64,000 bases of DNA from DAITAZ01 sp036824045 (GTDB lineage Bacteria; Pseudomonadota; Gammaproteobacteria; Burkholderiales; Rhodocyclaceae). Of this stretch, positions 18,253-26,938 are shown in pieces. The translations under genes were made by a program, and so were the position numbers. Each line of letters opens with the position of its first letter. The first letter of the stretch is position 1. The stretch covers positions 1 to 64,000 of the forward strand of contig DAITAZ010000017.1 of assembly GCA_036824045.1 (NCBI GenBank), written 5' to 3'. The notes under the pieces were generated by a model that saw only the letters and a list, made by a program, of their open reading frames with translations, did not search any database and was not told where the DNA came from.

Positions 18253-18708
18253 ATGGACGACATTCATCTGTTCCTGGCCCATGCGATCCAGCTGGAAAAG
18301 GAAGCCGCAAGGCGTTACGAAGAACTGACCGCGGCGATGGGGACTGCGGGCAATCGGGAGGTGGAAGCCTTCTTCAAGGAAATGGCCCATTTCTCCCGCA
18401 AGCATCTGGCGGAGGCCATGGCCCGGGGTGGATTCCGGGTGGTGCCCCAGTTGCGCCCGGAGGAATACCGTTGGCCCGAGGGCACCAGCCCCGAATCGGC
18501 CGCGTGGGAAGGTGTCGATGCCTTCATCGATGTGCCCGCAGCCCTGGAGCTGGCCCTGGAAGCGGAACGCCAGGGGCTGGCCTTCTACGCCACCATCGCC
18601 GCAACCACCAAGAATGTCCGGGTGCAACGGATGGCCCAGGAGTTCGCCGAGGAGGAATCGGAACACGTGACTGCGCTGGAGAAGTGGATCCAGAAAGTCT
18701 CCCCCTGA
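18253..18708 (+). CDS. Ferritin-like (rubrerythrin-type) diiron protein
   Basis: A 151-residue four-helix protein. Diiron-type ligands are placed as EKEAARRYEEL, EMAHFSRKH, ALEAERQGLAFY and EEESEHVTALEKW, matching the rubrerythrin-like ferritin domain. It lacks a C-terminal rubredoxin domain. It starts 9 bases after fixX, so it is co-transcribed with the nif/fix genes. Likely roles are peroxide removal or iron storage for nitrogenase, which is inference from family and location. Confidence 0.8.
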   Translation: MDDIHLFLAHAIQLEKEAARRYEELTAAMGTAGNREVEAFFKEMAHFSRKHLAEAMARGGFRVVPQLRPEEYRWPEGTSPESAAWEGVDAFIDVPAALELALEAERQGLAFYATIAATTKNVRVQRMAQEFAEEESEHVTALEKWIQKVSP

Positions 18709-18823
18709 TGTTCCGTCGGGCCGCGGGCGATCTGCGGTCCGGTTTTGCGTTGCCACAAGAACAAGGGCCGTGCGGTTCCGGCCGCACCCCGACCATCCCC
18801 ACAAACCCTGACGGGAGAAGCAC

Positions 18824-19147
18824 ATGTCCAAACCTCAACGCCACGTGTTCGTCTGCAGCCAGCAACGCCCCCCGGGGCACCCGCGCGGTTCCTGCGCGGC
18901 CAAGGGCTGCAACGAAGTGCTGCAAACCTTCTGGGCGGAACTGCAGAAGCGCAACGCCTGGGACAAGATCGGCATCACCTACTCCGGCTGCCTGGGGCCC
19001 TGCGATCAGGGGCCCAACGTGCTCGTCTATCCGGAAGGGGTCTTGTACAACAAGGTGAGCAAGGACGACGTGCTGGAGATTTTTGACAAGCACCTGGTGG
19101 GCGGCGAAGTGGTGGACCGCCTGGTTGCCCCGCCCAGCGTCTGGTGA
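18824..19147 (+). CDS. Thioredoxin-fold [2Fe-2S] ferredoxin (Shethna protein I type)
   Basis: A 107-residue ferredoxin with cysteines at 11, 24, 29, 56 and 60. Positions 11, 24, 56 and 60 correspond to the ligands of the Clostridium pasteurianum and Azotobacter 2FeFdI thioredoxin-like ferredoxins. A homologue is nif-linked in Azotobacter. The 115-base gap before it shows no clear sigma54 promoter, so it probably belongs to the nifV-fix operon. Its partner in electron transfer is unknown. Confidence 0.88.
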   Translation: MSKPQRHVFVCSQQRPPGHPRGSCAAKGCNEVLQTFWAELQKRNAWDKIGITYSGCLGPCDQGPNVLVYPEGVLYNKVSKDDVLEIFDKHLVGGEVVDRLVAPPSVW

Positions 19148-19154
19148 GGATGCC

Positions 19155-19646
19155 ATGAACCTGATGACCGGCCAGAGCGCTCAGGAACTCTTCGGGGGCA
19201 CGGCGCCGCCCTCGGTGGCCAAACTGCTGCGGGAAGCCGCCGCCGCCCACGCCGATCCGGTGCGGGCCGAGGCCCTGCTGTGGAGCGCCAAGCTCGTGGC
19301 GCCCGAGTGCCTGCCGGTCTACTTCGCGCTGTACAAGTTCTACTTCTACAAGGGCCGCCTGGCAGAAGCCGAGCGTTGTGCCCGGGATGGTCTCCAAACG
19401 GCCGCCCGGGCCGCCGGCCTCGACAGCCACTGGAGTCGCGTGGCGGCGGGCGATGCGGATTTCAGCCAGAACGGCCCGGCCCGTTTCTGGCTGTTCACCC
19501 TGAAGGCCCTGGCCTTCATCCGCCTGCGTCGGGGCGACACCGCCGAGTCCGACGCCCTGCTGCGCCACTGCGCCAAACTCGATCCCCACGATCAAACCGG
19601 CGCCAGCGTGATCCGCAGCTTGCGCCAGGGGAGCGCAGGCAAGTAA
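19155..19646 (+). CDS. TPR-like protein at the end of the nif/fix operon
   Basis: A 163-residue helical protein. The middle, AEALLWSAKLVAPECLPVYF followed by ALYKFYFYKGRLAEAERC and a later repeat ending LRHCAKLDPHDQ, resembles tetratricopeptide repeats. It starts 7 bases after the ferredoxin stop, with GGTGAGGA upstream. Similar short TPR proteins occur in nif clusters without an assigned role. A protein-protein adapter is the safest inference. Confidence 0.6.
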   Translation: MNLMTGQSAQELFGGTAPPSVAKLLREAAAAHADPVRAEALLWSAKLVAPECLPVYFALYKFYFYKGRLAEAERCARDGLQTAARAAGLDSHWSRVAAGDADFSQNGPARFWLFTLKALAFIRLRRGDTAESDALLRHCAKLDPHDQTGASVIRSLRQGSAGK

Positions 19647-19677
19647 GCGGCCCGCGAGTTCCGCGCAGCCCATGAAA

Positions 19678-19699
19678 AAGGCCCGCACCTGCGGGCCTT
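19678..19699. terminator. Bidirectional terminator between nif/fix operon and ppk2
   Basis: AAGGCCCGC-ACCT-GCGGGCCTT forms a 9-bp stem. On the minus strand it is followed by TTTTT, so it mainly ends ppk2. On the plus strand the T tract is weak. Confidence 0.75.
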
Positions 19700-19728
19700 G
19701 GCGTTTGCTGCGAGGGGCGCGCCCGCGC

Positions 19729-20931
19729 TTACAGCAGCGCCGATACCTGCTTTTCGCCCCGCTCGTACACCACATGGGCGCGGCCTACCAGCAGCGGATC
19801 GATGGTGCCGATGCGTTCCGCGTCTTTTTTGGCGTAGTGCAGCTTGTGCAGGATGTAGCGCATGGCGTTGAGGCGCGCGCGCTTCTTGCAGTTGCTCTTG
19901 ATCACCGTCCACGGCGAGTCCGCCGTGTCGGTGTAGAAGAACATGGCTTCCTTGGCCTTGGTGTAGTCGTCCCATTTGTCCAGGGACGCCATGTCGATGG
20001 GGCTCAGTTTCCACTGCTTGAGCGGGTGTACCTTGCGCTCCTTGAAGCGGCGGCGCTGTTCCTCGCGGCTGACGCTGAACCAGAACTTGATCAGGTGGAT
20101 GCCGCTGCGCACCAGGTTGCGCTCGAACTCGGGGCACTGGCGCATGAACTCGTCGTACTCCTCGTTGCTGCAAAAACCCATCACCCGCTCCACCCCGGCC
20201 CGGTTGTACCAGGAACGGTCGAAGAGGACGATCTCGCCGTGGGAGGGCAGATGCTGCACGTAACGCTGGAAATACCACTGGCCGCGTTCCACGTCGGTGG
20301 GTTTTTCCAGCGCCACCACCCGGGCACCCCGGGGGTTCAGGTGCTCCATGAAGCGCTTGATCGTGCCCCCCTTGCCCGCGGCGTCCCGCCCTTCGAACAG
20401 GATCACCACCCGCTGCCCGGTTTCCTTGACCCAGGCCTGGAGCTTGAGCAGTTCCATCTGCAGGCGGTACTTCTGCTTCTCGTAGTTCTTGCGGGACATC
20501 AGGTTCTTGTAGGGGTAGCCTCCGGTACGCCAGTCCGACGACAGTTCATCGTCCGGCCTGATCGGCAGCTTCCCGGTTTCCGGCGCATGGCGCAGCAGTG
20601 CGTGGCGCAGTGCCTGGATGTCGTCCGGCGAGGCGCCCTTGAGCACGGCCGTCAGTTCGTCGGCGAGCTGAGTGTCTTCACTGCGGCTCGGATCGGCGAG
20701 GATTTCCTTGATCGCGGTGACCTTGGATTGCTGGGCAGCGCTGGTGCGGTCTTCCACCGCGTAACGCTCCATGGCCTCGGGCGAGCTGGTGGGGCCGGTG
20801 TCGCCTTGGGCCGTGGCGCGAGGGCGCTTGCTGCCCGTACCGGCGGCCGCGCCGTTGGTACGGCGGCGGCTGGCTGCTTTGGCAGCGGTGGGAGGGGGTG
20901 TCTCGGCAGTGTCGGGTTTGTTCTCTTCCAT
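19729..20931 (-). CDS. ppk2: Polyphosphate kinase 2
   Basis: A 400-residue PPK2-family kinase that uses polyphosphate to phosphorylate nucleotides, or the reverse. The P-loop FEGRDAAGKGGTIKRF, the lid/Walker B VLFDRSWYNRAGVERVMGFC and the SREEQRRRF segment are family hallmarks. The first ~130 residues are Ala/Thr/Arg-rich and probably disordered, followed by the single PPK2 domain. The start (MEENKPD) is chosen because AGGAGA precedes it; a longer frame reaches 21045 without a ribosome-binding site. It is transcribed towards the nif block and ends at a shared hairpin. Confidence 0.93.
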   Translation of the reverse strand: MEENKPDTAETPPPTAAKAASRRRTNGAAAGTGSKRPRATAQGDTGPTSSPEAMERYAVEDRTSAAQQSKVTAIKEILADPSRSEDTQLADELTAVLKGASPDDIQALRHALLRHAPETGKLPIRPDDELSSDWRTGGYPYKNLMSRKNYEKQKYRLQMELLKLQAWVKETGQRVVILFEGRDAAGKGGTIKRFMEHLNPRGARVVALEKPTDVERGQWYFQRYVQHLPSHGEIVLFDRSWYNRAGVERVMGFCSNEEYDEFMRQCPEFERNLVRSGIHLIKFWFSVSREEQRRRFKERKVHPLKQWKLSPIDMASLDKWDDYTKAKEAMFFYTDTADSPWTVIKSNCKKRARLNAMRYILHKLHYAKKDAERIGTIDPLLVGRAHVVYERGEKQVSALL

Positions 20932-21138
20932 GCGGTTCTCCTGTGCTGAATTCTGTGTGCAACAAAACGCCCCGATCGTCCGCCCGGCCTTGCCACTCAA
21001 GGGCAAAACCCTGCTTTCCATCGGAGGCGCATTGCCACCTTTCATCTCACCTGCATCTTAAGACTAATCCTCCCCGAACCTCCGATTACTGAGATTTCTC
21101 AAGCTTTCGCGCCGGGTTGGCCGCCCCCGGCAGGTGGT

Positions 21139-21152
21139 TTGATCATCATCAA
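21139..21152 (+). promoter_or_regulatory. FNR/Anr box upstream of cytochrome c gene
   Basis: TTGAT-CATC-ATCAA is a perfect FNR/Anr dyad centred about 87 bases before the cytochrome c ATG. If it acts as a class II site, transcription would start near 21187. It is the only recognisable element in the 301-base stretch 20932-21232 between ppk2 and the cytochrome. Confidence 0.75.
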
Positions 21153-21232
21153 GCGCGGGGTCTTAGCCTATCGCTAGTGTTCGCCGTAATATAGGAAACG
21201 AGGGTGCATTTTGAAACTTTGGAGAATCCGAT

Positions 21233-21616
21233 ATGAAGAGTCTTATTTCTGCTGCCACCCTGGCTGCGCTCTCGCTGGGTCTTGCCCAGACGGCCTTGGC
21301 GGCGCCGGGCGACGATGCCGAGATGAAGCAGCTGGCCGCCAAGAGCGGGTGCGTCGCCTGCCATAGCATCGAGCCTGGTGCCAAGGGCCCCGAGGGCCTG
21401 GCTCCCGTTGGACCGGCCTGGAAAGACGTGGCCGCCAAGTACAAGGGGGACAAAGCTGCCCAGGACCGGCTGACCAAGACGGTATTGCAGGGGTCCAACC
21501 CCTACGATAGCCACTGGAAGGGCAAGGCCAGCGGTTTGGCCATGCCGCCCAATGCGGTGGCCATCACCGAGCCCGACGCTCGCAAACTGGTGGGCTGGAT
21601 CCTCGGTCTGAAGTGA
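21233..21616 (+). CDS. Periplasmic class I cytochrome c (c551/c552 type)
   Basis: A 127-residue precursor with a Sec signal peptide (MKSLISAATLAALSLGLAQTALA, cleavage near residue 23). It has one heme site CVACH and a distal Met in GLAMPPNAVA. The mature size of about 104 residues fits small electron carriers of anaerobic or microaerobic respiration. GGAG precedes the ATG. The FNR box upstream suggests induction at low oxygen, which agrees with nitrogen fixation or denitrification lifestyles. Confidence 0.9.
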   Translation: MKSLISAATLAALSLGLAQTALAAPGDDAEMKQLAAKSGCVACHSIEPGAKGPEGLAPVGPAWKDVAAKYKGDKAAQDRLTKTVLQGSNPYDSHWKGKASGLAMPPNAVAITEPDARKLVGWILGLK

Positions 21617-21665
21617 TCTAAGCCTGCCCCGGGCGCGGGTTTGGCGCTGTGATACAGTGTCCGCC

Positions 21666-22751
21666 ATGCCCAAACCAGTATCTCCTGCCTGCCTGCAAGA
21701 CGACCCCGGCCCCGCCTTGGCCGGGAGCGGCTTTCCCCCCGCCGCGACCGATTCCGATCCCGCTCTGGTGCCCCCGTTTGCCGGCCTTGATCCGGACTGC
21801 GTCCTCGGTGCGCTGGAAAGTGTCGGCTTCATTCCGGACGGGCGCCTCCTTGCCCTCAACAGTTTCGAGAACCGGGTCTATCAGATCTGGCTCGACGACG
21901 GGCCTGCCCCCATGGTGGTGGTCAAGTTCTATCGCCCGCACCGCTGGAGCGATGCCGCCATCCTCGAAGAGCACGCGTTCTCCCATGAGCTGGACCAACG
22001 GGAAATTCCCGTCGTTGCGCCCATCCGCCTGGGGGAAGGCGGTACCCTCAATTGTCACAGGGGGTTCCGCTTTGCCGTGTTTCCGCGCCGGGGGGGCCGC
22101 GCGCCGGAACTGGATGCACCGGAAACGCTAGAGTGGATGGGCCGTTTCATCGGGCGCATCCACGCGGTCGGAGCCCTGGCGCGCTACCAGGCCCGGCCGA
22201 CGCTGGATATCGCCAGCTTTGGCCACGAACCCCGGGACTGGTTGCTCGCCCACGATTTCATCCCGCCGGAACTCCTTGCGCCGTGGCGTGCGGCGGTGGA
22301 TCTGGCCCTGGAGGGGGTGGAGCGCTGTTTCGAGCGGGCGGGCGATGTGGCTCACCTGCGGCTGCATGGAGACTGCCACCCGGGCAACGTGCTGTGGACC
22401 GACCAGGGCCCGCATTTCGTGGATCTGGACGACAGCCGGATGGGACCGGCGATCCAGGATCTGTGGATGCTCCTCTCCGGAGATCGCGCTGCCATGCAGC
22501 GCCAGTTGGCCGACGTGCTGGCCGGGTACGAGGATTTCTGCGATTTCGACACGCGGGAACTGCACCTGCTCGAAGCCCTGCGTACCTTGCGCCTGATCCA
22601 TTACTCCGCCTGGCTGGCCCGCCGCTGGCACGACCCGGCTTTTCCCGCTGCTTTCCCCTGGTTTAACACCCAGCGCTACTGGCAGGACCGCATCCTCGAG
22701 TTGCGGGAGCAGATTGCCCTCCTGGACGAACCCCCTCTCTGGTCCCGCTGA
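21666..22751 (+). CDS. srkA: Stress response serine/threonine kinase SrkA (YihE family)
   Basis: A 361-residue kinase-like protein of the aminoglycoside-phosphotransferase fold. The catalytic HGDCHPGNVLW and metal-binding FVDLDDS motifs match SrkA, which counteracts stress-induced cell death in E. coli. The first 45 residues are Pro-rich. ATG 21666 is used; a GTG three codons earlier is possible, and neither has a clear ribosome-binding site. Confidence 0.88.
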   Translation: MPKPVSPACLQDDPGPALAGSGFPPAATDSDPALVPPFAGLDPDCVLGALESVGFIPDGRLLALNSFENRVYQIWLDDGPAPMVVVKFYRPHRWSDAAILEEHAFSHELDQREIPVVAPIRLGEGGTLNCHRGFRFAVFPRRGGRAPELDAPETLEWMGRFIGRIHAVGALARYQARPTLDIASFGHEPRDWLLAHDFIPPELLAPWRAAVDLALEGVERCFERAGDVAHLRLHGDCHPGNVLWTDQGPHFVDLDDSRMGPAIQDLWMLLSGDRAAMQRQLADVLAGYEDFCDFDTRELHLLEALRTLRLIHYSAWLARRWHDPAFPAAFPWFNTQRYWQDRILELREQIALLDEPPLWSR

Positions 22752-22929
22752 CCCGCGCCCCTCGTCCGCATGACCCTCCGGGGGCCAGGGGCTTATTCCT
22801 GAATTGCCTTTCTGGGCGGCGTTTTTATTCTTTTTTTGACTGAGAATATGAGCGCCGGGCGCTGCTCCCGCCCCGGCGGTTTTTCTATACTCCGCCGCAT
22901 CGCAACAATCACCCCGAGGATCCCTGGCC

Positions 22930-23706
22930 ATGGCCAAGATCGGCACCGAGCGCGTACTCAGCGTGCACCATTGGAACGACACGCTGTTCAGCTTCAAGAC
23001 CACCCGCGATCCGGCCATCCGTTTCGAGAATGGCCACTTCGTGATGATTGGGCTGGAGGTCGGCGGACGGCCGCTGATGCGCGCCTACAGCATCGCCAGC
23101 GCCAACTACGAAGAACACCTGGAATTCTTCAGCATCAAGGTGCCCAATGGCCCGCTCACCTCCCGGTTGCAGAACCTGCAGCCCGGTGACGTGATTCTGG
23201 TGAGCCGCAAGCCCACCGGCACCCTCACCATCCACGATCTGCTGCCGGGCAAGCATCTGTACCTCTTTGCCACCGGCACCGGGCTCGCGCCCTTCATGAG
23301 CATCATCCACGACCCGGAAACCTACGAGCGGTTCGAAAAGGTCGTCCTCTTCCACGGCGTACGCCAGGTGTCGGAGCTCGCCTACCGCGACTACATCTCC
23401 AGCCATCTGCCGCAGAACGAGTACCTGGGTGAGGAAATCCGCAACAAGCTGATCTATTACCCCACCGTGACCCGGGAAGCCTTCGAGAACCAGGGCCGCC
23501 TCACCGAGCTGCTGGAAAGCGGCAAGCTCTTTCAGGACATCGGGCTGCCTCCCCTGGATCCGGCGGTGGATCGGGCCATGATCTGCGGCAGCCCGGCCAT
23601 GCTGGCCGACACCAGCGCCATGCTCGACGCCCGCGGTTTCAAGATCTCCCCCCATATCGGGGCGCCGGGCGACTACGTGATCGAGCGGGCCTTCGTCGAC
23701 AAGTGA
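22930..23706 (+). CDS. fpr: Ferredoxin--NADP(+) reductase
   Basis: A 258-residue FAD enzyme exchanging electrons between NADPH and ferredoxin or flavodoxin. The FAD site RAYSIASANYEE, the nucleotide site LFATGTGLAPFMSI and the C-terminal IERAFVDK are typical of the proteobacterial Fpr class. It may connect to the ferredoxins in the nif operons, though it is not co-transcribed with them. Its last 34 bases overlap the end of the opposite-strand gene. Confidence 0.93.
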   Translation: MAKIGTERVLSVHHWNDTLFSFKTTRDPAIRFENGHFVMIGLEVGGRPLMRAYSIASANYEEHLEFFSIKVPNGPLTSRLQNLQPGDVILVSRKPTGTLTIHDLLPGKHLYLFATGTGLAPFMSIIHDPETYERFEKVVLFHGVRQVSELAYRDYISSHLPQNEYLGEEIRNKLIYYPTVTREAFENQGRLTELLESGKLFQDIGLPPLDPAVDRAMICGSPAMLADTSAMLDARGFKISPHIGAPGDYVIERAFVDK

Positions 23707-24284
23707 TCGGCCCGCGCCCGGGCAAAGGCCCGGGCATCCCGGATGAAGTGCTGAAAGTCCGCCTCGAAGCCGGCTTCATCCGCCAGCAGTTCCTCCAGGC
23801 CACCGGCCAGCGGATTGGGCCGGCGCAGGCGGTGGACGGCCATCCGTTCCAGCGCCAGGGCGATGCTGCGCCCCTCGGCGTAGGAGGCCAGCCAGTTGTT
23901 CCGGCGCATGGCGGGCAGGATGAGTGTCAGGCGCTCCGGCAGCAGGGGCGCATGGTCTTCCAGCAGCGTGTAGGCCGCATCGGCGAATGCTTCCAGTGGC
24001 GCCGGGTGGAAGCGCTCCCAGCTGCGGGCGAGCAGATGGTCGTAGAACATGTCCACCAGGATGCCCGCGTAGCGTCGACGCGGCGGGCTGACGCGCTCCC
24101 GGCTGCGGCGGAAGGCCGGGTGGGTGTCGGCGAAACTGTCGATCTGCCGGTGTAGCGCCACCCCTGCCGCTACTGCCTCGGGCAGGCCCGCGGGCAGCGG
24201 GCCTTTCACGAAATCACCCATCAGTCCGCCCAGTCGCAGGGCGTCGTTGTCTCCCGCCAGAAAAGCATGGGCCAGGTAGTTCAT
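23673..24284 (-). CDS. Acyl carrier protein phosphodiesterase family protein
   Basis: A 203-residue protein beginning MNYLAHAFLAGDND. It has LGGLMGDFVKG, HRQIDSFADTHPAFRRSRERV and DMFYDHLLARSW, the HD-type metal-binding pattern of AcpH, which removes phosphopantetheine from ACP. Its 3' end overlaps fpr in a tail-to-tail arrangement. The ATG start is divergent from a LysE gene by 36 bases. Confidence 0.85.
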   Translation of the reverse strand: MNYLAHAFLAGDNDALRLGGLMGDFVKGPLPAGLPEAVAAGVALHRQIDSFADTHPAFRRSRERVSPPRRRYAGILVDMFYDHLLARSWERFHPAPLEAFADAAYTLLEDHAPLLPERLTLILPAMRRNNWLASYAEGRSIALALERMAVHRLRRPNPLAGGLEELLADEAGFEADFQHFIRDARAFARARADHLSTKARSIT

Positions 24285-24320
24285 ACTTAGTGCTTTCAGT
24301 TTCTTAGCCGGAGCAAGCCC

Positions 24321-24944
24321 GTGGATGCCATCAACTGGCCGCTGTACCTCACCGCCGTTGTCCTGCTTACCCTGACGCCGGGGCCGGACATGCTGTACGT
24401 GATCTCCCGCGGGCTGGCGGAGGGCCGGCGCAGCGGCGTGGTGTCGGCCATGGGGCTGACGCTGGGGGTATTGTCCCACGCTCTGCTGGCAGCCTTTGGG
24501 GTGAGCGCCCTGTTGCTCGCTTCGGAAATGGCGTTCGTCGCCCTCAAGCTGGCGGGGGCCGCCTACCTCTTTTATCTGGGGGTCAAGATGCTGCGGGCGG
24601 GCGGCGGGTTCGCCGTGCCGGCCGATGGCGCGGCGCCCACGGGCAGTGCCTTTTGGCAGGGGGCGGTGTCAGCGCTGCTCAATCCCAAGCTGGCGCTGTT
24701 CTTCTTTGCCTTCCTGCCCCAGTTCGTGCCCGCCGGCAGTGCTGCTCCGGTGCGGGACATGCTGGTGCTGGGCATCACGTTCGCCGTTGTGGCCATTCCC
24801 ATCCAGGCGGCGTTCGGTTTTTTCGCCGGCAGCCTGTCGGGTTGGCTGCGGCGTACGCCCCAGGCCTCGGGCCGGGTGACGAAGGTGGCGGGGGCCTTGC
24901 TCGTACTGCTGGGCGTGCGCCTGCTGTTTGCCCAACGCAGTTGA
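24321..24944 (+). CDS. LysE/RhtB family amino-acid exporter
   Basis: A 207-residue inner-membrane protein with about six hydrophobic spans. The N-terminal LTPGPDMLYVISRGL motif and the central LNPKLALFFFAFLPQF are hallmarks of the LysE/RhtB translocator family. It is divergent from the AcpH gene. The exported substrate is not predictable. It is one of three such exporters in the window. Confidence 0.9.
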   Translation: MDAINWPLYLTAVVLLTLTPGPDMLYVISRGLAEGRRSGVVSAMGLTLGVLSHALLAAFGVSALLLASEMAFVALKLAGAAYLFYLGVKMLRAGGGFAVPADGAAPTGSAFWQGAVSALLNPKLALFFFAFLPQFVPAGSAAPVRDMLVLGITFAVVAIPIQAAFGFFAGSLSGWLRRTPQASGRVTKVAGALLVLLGVRLLFAQRS

Positions 24945-24957
24945 TGGAGCGGCTGGC

Positions 24958-25689
24958 TTAAACCACCGAGGGGCGGTTGAGCAGGGAGAGGTGCCCCTGG
25001 GGCCCGGCAAAGTGCGCGGCGAGTTGCTGGCGCCGGTCTTCGTCCCCGTCCACGCTGATCACGTATTCCAGCTCTTGCGGGGTCAGCAGTTTGATGGGCA
25101 GCAGCCGCACCGGTCCATCCGGCAAGTCCAGCCACTGGGGGAAGCGTGGTGTCGGCAGGCCCACCAGGGCGCCACTCTGGCCATCCGCGTCCTTCAGGTG
25201 TTCGGGCAGTGTCGGCAGTTCCATGACCGTGGCGATGCAGGGGTGCTGCGCCAGCAGGTCGACGAAATCACCGCAGCCGGCCACCAGTTGGGCAACCTCG
25301 TGCACCAGTTCGAACAGCCAGCTATCCGCGATTTCGGCAAAACGGCCGGGGGTTTCGGCGCAGACCTCGACCTGATAGCCGCCGGGAATGTTCTCCTCGA
25401 CGAAGGGGTCCGAGAGCCCGTCGCTTACCACGATGGTGCTGGTGTCGGTCTCCACCACCCGCCAGGTGGCATGTCCGGCAGGCCAGCGCGGACTGCAGAA
25501 GGTGGCGGGGGAGGGCAGGGGCGCCAGTTCCCGCGTCAGCAGACGACCCCATCCGGCATAAACCGAATGGCGTGCGCAGCGAGCGGCCGCTACCCTGGAG
25601 TCGTCTTTGGTGGCGTGCTGTGATCGATTCATCACCTGCGGCGCAATGTCGTGGGCGGGGTCGCCAAGGATACGCTGCAACCAGTGCAT
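24958..25689 (-). CDS. Suppressor-of-fused-like domain protein
   Basis: A 243-residue protein without signal peptide or membrane span. The central segment PGRFAEIADSWLFELVHEVAQ and the C-terminal LLPIKLLTPQELEYVIS resemble the bacterial SUFU-like (PF05076) domain. Bacterial members are sometimes immunity proteins for toxins, but no toxin gene is nearby. The start MHWLQRILGD has GGAGA upstream. Function unknown. Confidence 0.65.
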   Translation of the reverse strand: MHWLQRILGDPAHDIAPQVMNRSQHATKDDSRVAAARCARHSVYAGWGRLLTRELAPLPSPATFCSPRWPAGHATWRVVETDTSTIVVSDGLSDPFVEENIPGGYQVEVCAETPGRFAEIADSWLFELVHEVAQLVAGCGDFVDLLAQHPCIATVMELPTLPEHLKDADGQSGALVGLPTPRFPQWLDLPDGPVRLLPIKLLTPQELEYVISVDGDEDRRQQLAAHFAGPQGHLSLLNRPSVV

Positions 25690-25902
25690 GGGGGTCTCCG
25701 GGTGGGCGGGGCGGTGGATAAATAATGTGCCGTGTGCTGACTGCCAAGAATAGAAGGGGTATCTCCTTGGCAATCGTCATGATCGGGGTGGCTTTCGGCG
25801 GCTTTTCCCGGCTTGTGGACAGCGGGCGGGGCAATGGCGATTTACGGCGCAGCTCGGGAGGGCGAGAATCCGCTTCGTCAACAACCCCGCGAGGAGAGGA
25901 CC

Positions 25903-26250
25903 ATGGACTACACCGGAAGCTGCCATTGCGGCCGTATCGCGTTCAAGGTGGAAGGCGAGCTCAATGGCGTCGTGGATTGCAATTGCTCCATCTGCCGCAA
26001 GAAGGCTTCGCTCTTGTGGTTTGTGCCCCGGGCGAGCCTGACGCTGCAGACGCCGGCGGAAGACATGGCGACCTATCGTTTCAACACCCGCGTCATCGCC
26101 CATCACTTCTGCCCGGTCTGCGGTGTCTCTCCCTTCGGTGAAGGCCGCGATCCCCAGGGCAACGAAATGGCTGCGGTGAACGTGCGCTGCCTCGACGGCG
26201 TCGATCTTGCGGCCCTGCCCGTCCATCACTATGACGGCGCCAGCCGGTGA
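25903..26250 (+). CDS. GFA-family (glutathione-dependent formaldehyde-activating-like) protein
   Basis: A 115-residue zinc protein. The pattern CHCGRIAF, CNCSICRKK and FCPVCGVSPF gives the Cys set of the GFA/DUF636 family. Most members have no proven activity in formaldehyde detoxification. GAGGAGAGGA precedes the ATG, which fixes the start. The end overlaps the next exporter gene by 4 bases. Confidence 0.88.
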   Translation: MDYTGSCHCGRIAFKVEGELNGVVDCNCSICRKKASLLWFVPRASLTLQTPAEDMATYRFNTRVIAHHFCPVCGVSPFGEGRDPQGNEMAAVNVRCLDGVDLAALPVHHYDGASR

Positions 26251-26909
26251 GCGCACTGCTGCCGGACGGGCCGGCGCTGCTGGCCTTCCTCGCCGCCAGC
26301 GCGGTGCTTGCGGCCACCCCGGGCCCCGGGGTGGTGTACATCGTCACCCGTAGCCTGACCCAGGGGCGGCGTTCGGGCTTCGCATCCGCGGCGGGGGTAG
26401 CCGTGGGCAACCTGGGCAATGCCTGGGGGGCCGCCCTGGGGCTGGGGGCGTTGTTCTCCGTGTCCGCCCTGGCGTTCGAGCTGGTACGCTGGGCAGGGGC
26501 GCTCTATCTGCTGTGGCTGGCTTGGCGTCTGCTGCAGCGCCCGGGTGCTGCAGCGCCGGATTGCCCGAAGGGCCCGGCCATGCCCGTTGCGCCGTGGCCC
26601 CGGATACTCCGGCAAGGTGCGCTGGTGGCCCTGTTCAACCCCAAGACCACGGTGTTCTTTGCCGCCTTCCTGCCCCAGTTCGTGAGCGCCGGTGCTTCCC
26701 CCGTCCTGCAGAGCATGGCCTTGGGTGCGCTGTTCGTGGCTGTCGCGGCCGTCAGCGATGCCGTCTACGTGCTTGCCGCGAGCCGGGCGGCGCCGTGGCT
26801 GGCGCGGCGCACCGGCGCCGGGAGGGTGGGGCGCTGGCTGGGCGCCGGGGCCATGGCCGGGCTGGGCCTCTACGCGGCCTGGTCGGGAAACAACGGAGCA
26901 CGCCGTTAA
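26247..26909 (+). CDS. LysE/RhtB family exporter
   Basis: A 220-residue membrane protein with the family motif ATPGPGVVYIVTRSL near residue 25 and LFNPKTTVFFAAFLPQF near residue 130. It starts at a GTG overlapping the GFA gene stop (GTGA), so translation is probably coupled. Substrate unknown. Confidence 0.88.
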   Translation: MSALLPDGPALLAFLAASAVLAATPGPGVVYIVTRSLTQGRRSGFASAAGVAVGNLGNAWGAALGLGALFSVSALAFELVRWAGALYLLWLAWRLLQRPGAAAPDCPKGPAMPVAPWPRILRQGALVALFNPKTTVFFAAFLPQFVSAGASPVLQSMALGALFVAVAAVSDAVYVLAASRAAPWLARRTGAGRVGRWLGAGAMAGLGLYAAWSGNNGARR

Positions 26910-26938
26910 CCCGGCTACCCAATACGGCGGACACCGCG

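Noticed and set aside
18709..18823. A third sigma54 promoter before the [2Fe-2S] ferredoxin
   Set aside because: The nearest GG and GC pairs are 11 bases apart and lack the TGGCAC context, so the match is not acceptable.
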